In this document: positions 10,361 through 19,158 of the stretch, piece after piece
Position numbering within the stretch: position 1 is the first letter of the stretch
How the letters are laid out: every line of letters begins with the position of its first letter
Assembly (NCBI GenBank): GCA_024516155.1
Contig: JAJJXM010000098.1
Coordinates: forward strand, 1 to 64,000
Direction of reading: 5' to 3'
DNA: 64,000 bases
Source: Pyronema omphalodes
Taxonomy: Eukaryota > Ascomycota > Pezizomycetes > Pezizales > Pyronemataceae
Notes under the pieces: model-generated
Seen by the model: only the letters and a program-made list of their open reading frames with translations
Told to the model about the DNA's origin: nothing
Database searches by the model: none
Made by a program: the position numbers and the translations under genes

Positions 10361-10990
10361 TAAGCAGTACCGCTTGACTTCTCCGTGCGTTATAGATTCG
10401 TCGCTCTCTTTTGACTTCATGTATTCCTTCTCATTTTCTTTGCATTTCTGTTTCCTTTGTTATCGCGGGCGGAGTTGGATAGGAGGAGACAGTGGAAGGA
10501 GAAGGGACCGGGGTAGGAAGGGGGGACGGGATTGCGCGACGAGAGTTTTTCCTTTGATTATTTCCTTTCTTTTGTTTTGTTTTTAAGGGCGGAAGAGGTA
10601 TACGGGATTGCACGAGGAGAGAGAGGCGCGATGGGGAGGGGCAGAGTGGGGCGGCGGAGGTTATCTTTTTCTTTTTTCGTGGAGGAAATAAAGGCGGGAA
10701 AAACGGCTAAAACATGGGAGGGGAAGGGTGGAGGAAAGAGAGGACACCCTGCGCGGTGGCCTCTGTGCGAACAGGGCACTGGAACAGCAGACGCGGTTGG
10801 ACAACAAAACCGAAGGAGTAATAGTGGGGACAGGACCACAAAATCACAGCCTAAGGGAGGATCAGCGGAGGTAGAGACGGGACTTTGTTTTGTTTTTGCT
10901 TTTGACTTTCCATGTACTATAAACCTGTACCCTCGTCATAACCAATAAGGTTGCATACGAGTAATGAATAAACAAACAAACAAACAAACA
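10361..10990 (+). other. LINE-2 Y 3' UTR and AAAC tail
   Basis: No coding potential. A T-rich then GA-rich stretch leads to GTGGAGGAAATAAAGGCGGG, a block shared by all LINE-1, LINE-2 and ORF1-only 3' UTRs. The family-specific GGCACTGGAACA block and the terminal hairpin follow. Confidence 0.65.
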
Positions 10991-12236
10991 GACGTAGTAC
11001 AGTGGATCGGCATGTCCTTAGATAGAGGACTTACCTTTAGACCACATGTAAATGAGAAAGCAACTGCAGCACGAAGGACCCTTAACGCACTGTGTAGGCT
11101 CGCAGGATACGAGACAGATCTGACCCCTTCCGCGACGAGACTGATATACCAGGCATGTGTCCAGTCCAGAGCAGACTTCGGCGCGGAGATATGGGAGAAC
11201 AATCAGAGAGACCTAGCCAACATCCTTGAAACACAGCAAAACACAGCACTCCGCCGGATCCTCAACGCATTCGCCTCCACACCCGGCCTGCCCCTCCATA
11301 ACGAAGCGCCGCTTCCCCCAGTGACGACCCGGCTTAACAACCGGCAGCGGAAGTACGGTCCTCAAACCCTCACCCTTCCGGCTTTACACCCAATCATCGA
11401 GCGCTGCCCCGTCTCTTTTCCCACTCCCAGAGCCGACGAAGCCTCCATCAACACCGACAAAGAGTACGACCACCCATGGCATATGGCCGTACGGCCCCCG
11501 ACTTGCCTCGTCCGCACTCTTCATCGTACTCTACATGGATGGCTCCAAAATCCACGGCACGACGGGAGCAGGGTACACCATACCCCACGGCCTGCCCCCG
11601 ACCAGTAAGATCCATAGTCCCCATGGGCGACATGGCCGAAGTCTTCGATGCAGAGGTCACAGCCATCCTCGAATGCCTTCGCAGATGTCTGAAATACACC
11701 CTACAACACTCCCTATTCGACAGAACGATCCACGTCTTCACGGACAGCCAGGCTGCCGCTCACAGAACCTCCCACCTACGCCGCCGCCCCGGACAAGAAG
11801 CCGCCCGCCACATTCACGCAGTCGCTCGCAACCTCAGCGAATACGGCACCTCCGTCACCGTCCACTGGATCCCCGGCCACGCCAACGTCCCTGGTAATGA
11901 AACCGCCGACGACCTGGCCCGTCAAGCCACAACGATACAACCTCGACGACTACCTCCCATCACCATAACATGGCTGAAACAACGCACTCGTGAACGCCAC
12001 ACATGCGAATGGCAGGCGTGATACAACTCCTCTCCCAAGCCTAAGACGTACGCAGCCCAATACCGGGGACGCATGGACACCGCCTACACCGATCGTCCCC
12101 GCTGGATTTGCACAGCCATCCTCGGACTCCGGACAGGGCATGGGTACTTTCTGAGCTGCCTCGCCCAACCTCCATCCAACGCATACCCAGCACGCTCATG
12201 CAACTGCCCCATCCACCCTGCTCAAGAACACCACCC
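10991..12236 (+). pseudogene. LINE-2 X ORF2: thumb, linker and RNase H
   Basis: Starts TDVVQWIGMSLDRGLTFRPH, the RT thumb, then ETQQNTALRRILNAFASTPG. RNase H follows: YMDGSKIHGTTGAGYT near 11535, EVFDAEVTAILECL, HVFTDSQAAAHRTS and HWIPGHANVPGNETADDLA. A deletion and frame changes near 11500-11610 break the domain start. At 12019-12021 UGA stands where relatives have Trp (EW..WY). The frame then continues with AILGLRTGHGYFLSCLAQ and a CNCPIHPAQE Cys/His motif, until copy B interrupts it. Confidence 0.83.
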
Positions 12237-14212
12237 GGCAACGGCGACCCCCCCCCTGCATTCTCAACAACGAGCACCGAAACCCCCGGTTTCCTCATCG
12301 GATTCGGATTTGCAGCACTCTATTACGTTATTTTCTGAATTTACAGGGAATTCTACGTTGTTTCTGTTGACTTTTGTCGCAAAATCAGAGATTTCACGAG
12401 TTTGGGCTTACCCCACCTCACGAAATGTCGCCAAAACAATGACAGAACAACGCCCGACGATCGAAACGGTCCGAAAACGCGTAAATGTTCTAGCCGACCT
12501 TCCTCATGATGGATCTAATCCTACATTTGATGAAAGAGATGGAAAAGTTGATGAAGTTGATGGAAACCTCGCTGGAAAGCCCCTCCAGAGCGTGGTCTTG
12601 GCAGGATCACCAGTTCCTTCGGCTTCAACACCCCAGCAGCAAGCGACACCTGAGCACAACCGATTCAGAGCATTTCGCCGCGATCTGGTTATTGCTATGC
12701 GAGACGCTATCGAAAAAGACGACAACGATAGCAGCCTGAGCGCCCTGTTCTGTGAACATGAACCGCTTTTCACAGGAGCAAGCTTCCTGGGGATACAACA
12801 GATCCACCGGGACACACAGCGACGCTTCAATACCCTCAATAACACCATCCACAGCAACAGCGATGAGATGCGCCACAGATTCGACGTCATGATGACGAAC
12901 TTCAACATTCTGACCGGCGAAAACACGAAGCTGCGCGCAGCATGCGACTCTACACAGGCAGAAACAGCAGCTCTCAAGGCTGCTGTGGACGCCCTGACGA
13001 AGAAAATCGACGAACAGCAACAAGTCATTTCGGCGCCCCCCTCACCGGACCTCACGGCCTCTTCCTCAGCGATGGAAGAGATGACTATGCAACTGTCCGT
13101 CGTCCAACATGACATTCAGGATGTCCTGGATGCTGTTCGCAACCCTCCTGGCAAGAGAAAGCGAAGGGGAAGCGACCAGAACACCGAACCCACCTCACCG
13201 ACAAACAGATGACCGGTGAACCACAAACCGAGAGCGACATCACCGGTGCGAAGCCTGATGCACTCAAAACATGCGACTACCGCCGCCCAGGTTAAGCTTG
13301 ATGCCCTCAAGCCTATGTCCCCCCTACCACTCCTCGCGATCGAGTCGACCGAAGCGACACCGGAACCTCACCCTGACAGTTCATCTGCTCAGGACACACC
13401 TCTACCCGACGCCCCAAGCACTGCCCCTGCTGAGACCAACGGATGGAAGACTGTGGAGGCGAAGGCTACACAGAGGAAGAAGCAGAAAGCGAAGGAGACG
13501 AAACCCTCGGCAGCGCCACCCAGCAAGACCCCTACAACAAAGAATGGTGGCCGGGGAAAGAATACCCACCAACCCGGAACAACAACCTCCTCTGCAAAGA
13601 AGACTTGGGCAGAAGTCGTCAAGAGCGGAGGCATCAACGTCCAGATTGTGCTTGGGAATGGCAATCTTGGACTGACAACACCACCGACAAGAAGGGGAGA
13701 GAGGCGAGGGGGAGCAGCGAGAAGGCTGAGGAAGAAGGAAGGAGAAGGGGAGAGAGGGGAGGAGAAGAGGGGCAGGGCCGGCCCGGGTGTCTCAAAGGGG
13801 AAAGAGTCAGGAGACACCGGCGGAGGAGCGGAGAGAGGAGAGGAGAGTGGGGGCACGGGTGGCCCGGCGGCCGTTTAACTTTGCTTTGGTTTTGTTTTTG
13901 CTTTGTGGAGGAAATAAAGGAGAAAAAATGGTTCAAAATGGGAGGGGAAGGGAGGAGGAAATGGAGGAGCCAGGCGAGGCGGCCTCTGTGCAAGCAGGGC
14001 ACTGGAACAATAGTCGCGATATGGACAACACACCGCCGGAGTAACAGTGCGGACAGACCCCACAACCACAACGATCAAGAGGAGGAGGCTGGTAGAGGCG
14101 GAGACTGGGTTTTTGCTTTTACGTTTCTTTCTTCTTCTCTTTTGTACTTATCTGTCCCTTGTCATAACCTTAAGGTTGCAAACAAGTAATGAATAAACAA
14201 ACAAGCAAACAA
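12237..14212 (+). mobile_element. ORF1-only LINE derivative, copy B (complete, 1976 bp)
   Basis: Starts with the GGCAACGGCGACCCC leader, contains one ORF1-like frame and a LINE-2-type 3' UTR, and ends with AACC-TTAA-GGTT plus an AAAC run. The duplication ACCACCC flanks it (12230-12236 and 14213-14219), inside copy X ORF2. There is no room for or trace of RT, so it is structurally non-autonomous. Confidence 0.82.
12425..13878 (+). pseudogene. ORF1-only protein (copy B)
   Basis: ATG at 12425 (MSPKQ). UGA at 12440-12442 replaces CGA of relatives, a one-base deletion follows, and UGA at 13210-13212 replaces AGA. Otherwise colinear. The N-terminal leader is LADLPHDG...DGKVDEVDGN. The central segment is PEHNRFRAFRRDLVIAMRDA. 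A predicted coiled coil follows (HRDTQRRFNTLNNTIHSN to ALKAAVDALTKKIDEQQQ), then a Pro/Ser linker, KKTWAEVVKSGG, and an Arg/Gly/Glu-rich tail ending GGPAAV. No CCHC knuckle or RRM is recognisable. Likely an RNA-binding, trimer-forming particle protein by analogy with LINE ORF1p; this is inference. Confidence 0.72.
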
Positions 14213-14219
14213 ACCACCC

Positions 14220-15248
14220 TCCTCAAACACCTCGACACCTCCTCCTAAGTTGTCCCGAGTTCCAGGACGCTCGCACAACCCTCCGACAGGACCTCAAGAT
14301 CACCCGCTACTCTCCGCTCAACATGGAATCCATCCTCAACACCAAATCCGGCACGCAGGCTCTCTCTGATTTCATCTCCGTGATCAAGGTCGCTACCTCG
14401 GTCTAGGCCCATACCCGGTTAAACAAAGCTCGCAGAAGGGAGCACACCCCCTCTTTCATTGACAGAGCTGACCACAGTGACAAGCACCTCTCGCGCGCAC
14501 AAGCCTCGACTTGCCGCAATTTCTTTTTCTTCTCAATTTTCTTTTCATTTTACGCTTGTTCTTATCCAGGGTTCACTTCTCGTCTTGGTTTCTTTACGTT
14601 TCCTTTATGTTTTATTTCCTTATCGCGTTTGTGTGAGTACTTTGAATTTCCGGGGAGAACAGGATCGAAGAGAGCGGGAAGAACGACGAAGGGAGATGTA
14701 AGGGGATGACGTGAAAAGACGAGAACGGCGGGAGAAACGGGTGGGAGGAAGCGGGACGGCGAGAAGGAGGGCAGCGGCGGGAGCTGATTTTTCTTTTATC
14801 TTTGTGTTTTCTTTGTACCCGAGGAGGATTTCTTTTGTTTCAAAGGGCGCAAGGGGCGGAGAGTAGACCAGGCGAGAGAGGGGCGCGGGGAAGGGGCAGC
14901 AGGGGCCGGCGGGAGTAATTATTTCATTTGTAGCGGAGGAAACAAAGGTGGGAAAAGAAAACTAAAAATGGGAAGGGGAAGGGAGGAGGAAAGGGAGGAA
15001 CCCGGCGAGGTGGCCTCTGTGCAAGCAGGGCACTGGAACAAGAGACGCCATACGGACAACACACCCCAGTAGTAACAGTGGGGACAGACCCCACAACCAC
15101 AACCATCAAGAGGAGGAGGATGGTAGAGGCGGAGACTGGCTTTTTGCTTTTACGTTTCTTTCTTCTTCTCTTTTGTATTTCTCTGTCCCTTGTCATAACC
15201 TTAAGGTTGCAAACAAGTAAAGAGAAAACAAACAAACAAACAAACAAA
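14220..15248 (+). pseudogene. LINE-2 X ORF2 C terminus, 3' UTR and tail
   Basis: Resumes after copy B with LLLSCPEFQDARTTLRQDLK, the last part of the ORF2 Cys/His region, then SGTQALSDFISVIKVATSV and a TAG near 14404. About 830 bases of 3' UTR follow, ending with the shared GGAGGAAACAAAGG block, the GGCACTGGAACAAG block, CATAACCTTAAGGTTGC and an AAAC run near 15228-15248. Confidence 0.72.
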
Positions 15249-16631
15249 CCCCACCTGCATACGCATCTCCAAGGAAGCATGGGCATCAGCAGGCCAATCA
15301 AACCCTGACCCCACCACACCCGCCGACAATGACACAGAGATGAATGCCCATGTCTAATTACAATAGGCTGGCTGCAACAGTACGGATCGTCTCGCACAAC
15401 ATCAATCGCCAGTGAACGGCCCTCGATGCACTCCTTAATAGTGCACACAACTCCACAGACATTATACTAATACAAGAAATCAACATCACTGACATAACTT
15501 ACGCAACTACTCACCTAGACTTCACGCTGGTCTTACCGATGCGTGGGAGCCGAACCACCAACAGAACCGCAGCGTATGTATCCAAAACGAACCCCTACCA
15601 TAGAGTCTCCCAACGGACAGACATCTGAAATGACCCCGACCTACAGGTCCTAGAGATAGGCACCAACCTGATCCCATCCTTTCTCCTCCTCAATGTCTAC
15701 AACGAAAAACATCCCGAAACTCAAAGCTATACCATCCCCCGCTCCCTCACACCCCTTTCCCTCCCACGCAGGTGCATCATAACAGATGACCTTAACGCTC
15801 ATCATTCCCTGTGGAACTCCGCCAATCATACCCCCAAACGTGCCATTGAAATCATTGAACTCATCGAACAACACCTATGGACACTTATATCAGTACATGA
15901 CGTCCCAACACACTTCTACAATCATGGGCGCACCTCATCCGTGTTGGATCTGACCCTAGCTTCACCCCACATGGCCGAAGAGACCGTCAATTGGGCAATC
16001 GACGACAACATCGCTACGGGCTCTGATCATGAGGTAATACGATTGGAGGTACAGACCATGCACCCCGACGCCAAAATTGAACCACCTCGCTCCCGACTGA
16101 ACTGGAGCAAAACAGACTGGGAACTCTTCTCCGACACCCTCCAAACATCGTTCTCCCCCCTCTCACCCACATGGAAACGCTATCGCAAAAGCCCGACACA
16201 CGACAACCTGGACGCATGGGCGGCTGAATTGAGGGACGCCATACTGACGGCCGCAAACGCTGCCACCCCGGAGTTAAACATCACCCCACGCTCCAAACGA
16301 TGGTTGACCCCAGAGGTCACAGAAGCACGAAAACAAATGACAAGAGCGAGGCGGAGATCGAAGAACTACCGCAGTGATGACGCTCACTCCAGATACAGAC
16401 AGCTCCGTAACAAATATCAAAGGGTCATACGTGCAGCCAAGGATGCCAAGTGGAAAGAATACCTGTCCCAAGCTGAAGGGCTAGACGTATGGAAGGCCTT
16501 CAAATACACCAACCCCCGCCGTGCGCAACTGACCCCAAACATCCGTGCAACAATAGATGGCCAGGAGGTAATGTGCAGCTTATTCGCAACCAAAGTGAAT
16601 GCCTTTCAGCAACTGTTCCCACCCCCGCCAC
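15249..16631 (+). pseudogene. LINE-2 copy Z: ORF1 end and ORF2 endonuclease
   Basis: ORF1 ends NDTEMNAHV-stop at 15355-15357, overlapping ORF2 ATG at 15350 by 8 nt. The ORF2 APE-type endonuclease is visible: RIVSHNINR, IILIQEINI (catalytic Glu), DPDLQVLEIG, TDDLNAHHSLWN (relatives GDLNAHH), SVLDLTLASP and TGSDHEVIRLE. UGA codons at 15413-15415 and 15626-15628 interrupt it. A linker rich in Arg and Trp follows to 16631, where copy C is inserted; the RT continues at 33009. The endonuclease nicks target DNA to prime reverse transcription. Confidence 0.85.
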
Positions 16632-17979
16632 AACCGTATGGCAATGGCGACCCCCCCCCCCCTGCATTCTCAAGAACGAGCACCGAAACCCCCGGTTTTC
16701 TCATCAGATTCGGATTCGCAGCACTCTGTTACGTTATTCCCCCAATTTCCGGGGAATTCGACGTTGGTTTTGTTGACTTTTGTCGCAAAATCAGAGTTTT
16801 CACGAGTTTTGGCTTACCCCACCTCGAAAATGTCGCCAAAACAACGACAGAACCACGCCCAACGATCGGAACGGGCCGAAAACGCGTACAATGTTCTAGC
16901 CGACCTCCCCCATGATGGATCTACCCCTACTTTTGATGGAAGAGATGGAAAAGTTGATGAAGTTGATGGAAACTGCGCTGGAAAGCCCTTCCAGAGCGGG
17001 GTCTTGGCAGGATCACCAGCTCCTCCGGCTTCAACACACCAGCAGCAAGCGACACCGGAGCACAACCGGTTCAGAGACTTTCGCCACGATCTGGTTACTG
17101 CTATGCGGGACGCTATCGAGAAAGACGACAACGATAGCAGCTTGAGCGCCCTATTCTGTGAACATGAACCTCTTTTCACGGGAGGAAGCTTCCTGGGGAT
17201 ACAACAGATCCACCGGGACACACAGCGACGCTTCAATACCCTCGATGAATCCATACGCAACAACAGCGATGCGATACACCGCAGATTCGACGTCATGATG
17301 ACCAAACTCAACGATCTGCTCGGCCAAAACGAGATGCTGTGCGCAGCATACGTCTCTACACAGGCAGAAACAGCAGCGCACAAGGCTGCTGTGGATGCCC
17401 TGATGAATAAAATCGACGAACAGCAACAAGTCATTTCGGCGCCCCCCTCACCGATCCTCACGGCCTCTTCCTCAGCAATGGAAGAGATGACTATGCAACT
17501 GTCCGTAGTCCAACATGATATTCAGGATGTCCTGGACGCTGTTCGCAACCCTCCTGGCAAGATAAAGCGAAGGAGAAGCGACCAGAATATCGAACACACC
17601 TCACCGACAAACAGAAGACCGGTGAACCAGAAACCGAGAGCTGCATCACCGGTGCGAAGCCTGACGCACTCGAAACATGCGACTACCGCCGCCGAGGACA
17701 AGCTTGATGCCCTCAATCCTATGTCCCCCCTACCTCTCCTCGCAATCACGTCGGACGAAGCGAGACCGGAAACTCACCCTGACAGTTCATCTGCTCTGGA
17801 CACACCTCTACCCGATGCCCCAAGCACTGCCCCTGCTGAGACCAAAGGATGGAAGACTGTGGAGGCGAAGGCTACACAGAGGAAGAAGCAGAAAGCGAAG
17901 GAGACGACACCGACGGCAGCGACACCCAGCAAGACCCCTACAACAGAGAATGGTAGCCGGGGAAAGATTACCCACCAAC
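16632..17979 (+). mobile_element. ORF1-only LINE derivative, copy C (first part)
   Basis: Starts at the leader GGCAATGGCGACCCC. It is cut at 17979 by gypsy2, resumes at 25382, is cut again by LINE-1 D at 25969 and ends 32962-32998 with GTTGCAAACAAG and AAAC repeats. The 10-bp duplication CCCCCGCCAC at 16622-16631 and 32999-33008 flanks the whole composite, which lies inside LINE-2 Z. Confidence 0.85.
16830..17979 (+). CDS. ORF1-only protein (copy C), interrupted by gypsy2
   Basis: Frame starts MSPKQRQNHAQRSER and is open through all 383 codons up to the LTR junction: leader, central segment with FRDFRHDLVTAMRDAIEKDD, coiled coil (FNTLDESIRNNSDAIHRRFD to KAAVDALMNKIDEQQQ), Pro/Ser linker and the WKTVEAKATQRKK block. 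The best preserved N terminus of the family here. Continuation at 25382 has an 18-base in-frame deletion after KSGG and a TAG near 25537. It was therefore probably close to intact when gypsy2 landed. Confidence 0.78.
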
Positions 17980-18454
17980 TGTAACGGCGAACAAGGGAGA
18001 GATACCTGACGGAGAACCTGAGGGCTCTTCTCAATTATTCACTCTTGAGTTCAATGGATATATCCTTATAATAACTTCAACGTTAGAAACTCTTAAGCTG
18101 TGTCTAGCATCAACTTAAAGACTTTCTGTGTTTAGAAGTTAAGGAAATAAACAAAGATTTCAAGGGACAAAGAGATCCAAAGATGGGGACGAGAACGAGG
18201 ACGTAAACAAAGATTTTCGACAAAGTATTTGAATTTGTAAATAAACAAATAACTGTGTAAGGAGAGAAGAAAAACAAAATAAACAAACAAAGAAACAATC
18301 CTCTTATATACAATTTTTCCTCCTTACACGCCGAGCCACTACTTGCAGAATTTTCCCGAAAAATAACTAAGTAAACAACGCGGTCGCGGTTGCGCGTTCT
18401 AGACGCGCTAACGCGTTCGTACCAAATTAGCGTGTTTGCGTGCACAGCCTCGTC

Positions 18455-18540
18455 GCGCGCTCGTTAGCGTATCTCGCGTGCGCGATAGCGTAACTCGCGT
18501 GCGCGGTAGCGTGCTTCGCGTGCGCGCTAGCGTAACCCTA
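18455..18540. repeat. GC-rich minisatellite in gypsy2 LTR
   Basis: About four imperfect copies of a 20-22 bp unit, CTCGCGTGCGCGATAGCGTA with drift, leading into the CCCTAA motifs. An identical run lies in the other LTR (24712-24797). Confidence 0.75.
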
Positions 18541-18668
18541 AGCGTAGTCACGCGCGCGCTTCCGTAACCCTAATCGTGCGCGTGCGTCCGTAACCCTAAC
18601 CCTAGCTGTGCGCGTACGGTCACAAACCTAACCCTAGTTTGTGTGCGTGCGGGTGCAACCCTAACCCT
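18533..18668. repeat. Interspersed telomere-like CCCTAA motifs in LTR
   Basis: TAACCCTAA or CTAACCCTAG occurs five times at roughly 30-base spacing, separated by GTGCGCGTGCG-like spacers. Further single motifs lie near 18917 and 18972, and the whole set repeats in the second LTR. The array is broken up and internal, so it is not a chromosome end. Confidence 0.8.
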
Positions 18669-18740
18669 AGTCACGTGGAACCAGATCAGCTGCGATTGGA
18701 AAGATGGTGCAATACTGATAAGGTCACATGACTAGATCTT

Positions 18741-18867
18741 ATCTTATCGATAAGATGATCGTGCCCTAGCCCTAGTCACCTGTGCGCACATTAGTAGACC
18801 AGTGCGCGTGCATACTGATCTACTATTGATTAGAACACGTGACCGATCTTATCTAATCGGATAAGAT
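18741..18867. promoter_or_regulatory. Two GATA-site palindromes and E-boxes in LTR
   Basis: ATCTTATCGATAAGAT at 18741-18756 is a perfect 16-bp palindrome. ATCTTATC-6 nt-GATAAGAT spans 18846-18867. Each contains two HGATAR sites. CACGTG occurs at 18672, 18836 and 18937. Fungal GATA regulators and bHLH factors bind such sites; use here is inferred. Same sites lie in the other LTR at +6257. Confidence 0.55.
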
Positions 18868-19119
18868 GATCGGTAGACCGTAGGTATGGAATTTCCGAAA
18901 AGGGATCCGAGCTGACCCCTAACCCTGGGGATAAGTCACGTGACCTTTTTGACAATTTGGGAATTGAGCGCAACCCTAACCCAGGCGAGTGACGAGTGAT
19001 GATCGAAGACCGAAGGATAATAGAAATAAATAAACAAACGAGTGCTGGATAATGAAGCGAATGATAATAGGTGAATGAATGACGAGGAGGGGGAAGGTAA
19101 TAATTCTCGAGCCGTGACA

Positions 19120-19133
19120 GGATCCCCCTTCTT
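19120..19133 (-). other. gypsy2 polypurine tract
   Basis: The minus strand reads AAGAAGGGGGATCC immediately upstream of the 3' LTR start TGTCACGG, the expected primer for plus-strand DNA synthesis. Confidence 0.75.
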
Positions 19134-19158
19134 GGACTGAGCTCCGGCGAAGTAACTT

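Larger units (their letters stand above)
9448..10990 (+). mobile_element. LINE-2 copy Y, 5'-truncated
   Basis: Starts inside RNase H (SGTGAGYTIT) and runs through the ORF2 end at 10360, a purine/T-rich 3' UTR and the AACC-AATAA-GGTT hairpin near 10938-10955. It ends with an AAAC run at 10968-10990. Copy X resumes at 10991. 5' truncation is the usual outcome of target-primed reverse transcription. I find no clear target duplication. Confidence 0.7.
8287..15248 (+). mobile_element. LINE-2 copy X (interrupted)
   Basis: Pieces 8287-9447, 10991-12236 and 14220-15248 read in order as one ORF2 plus 3' UTR: RT, thumb, RNase H, C-terminal Cys/His motif and (AAAC)n tail. They are split by truncated LINE-2 copy Y (9448-10990) and ORF1-only copy B (12237-14212). 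The 5' part is displaced by gypsy1. About a dozen codons expected between KLP (end of piece 1) and TDVVQWIG (start of piece 2) are missing at the Y junction. Confidence 0.75.
17980..19119 (-). repeat. gypsy2 3' LTR
   Basis: Starts TGTAACGG and ends CCGTGACA. Differs from the other LTR by C/G at 18005, T/C at 18184 and C/G at 18780, the last destroying a CACGTG present in the partner. Contains a GC-rich minisatellite (18455-18540), CCCTAA telomere-like motifs (18533-18668, 18917, 18972) and two GATA palindromes. Confidence 0.95.

Noticed and set aside
18533..18985. A chromosome end or true interstitial telomere
   Set aside because: The CCCTAA motifs are separated by unrelated spacers and occur identically in both LTRs of gypsy2, so they belong to the element.
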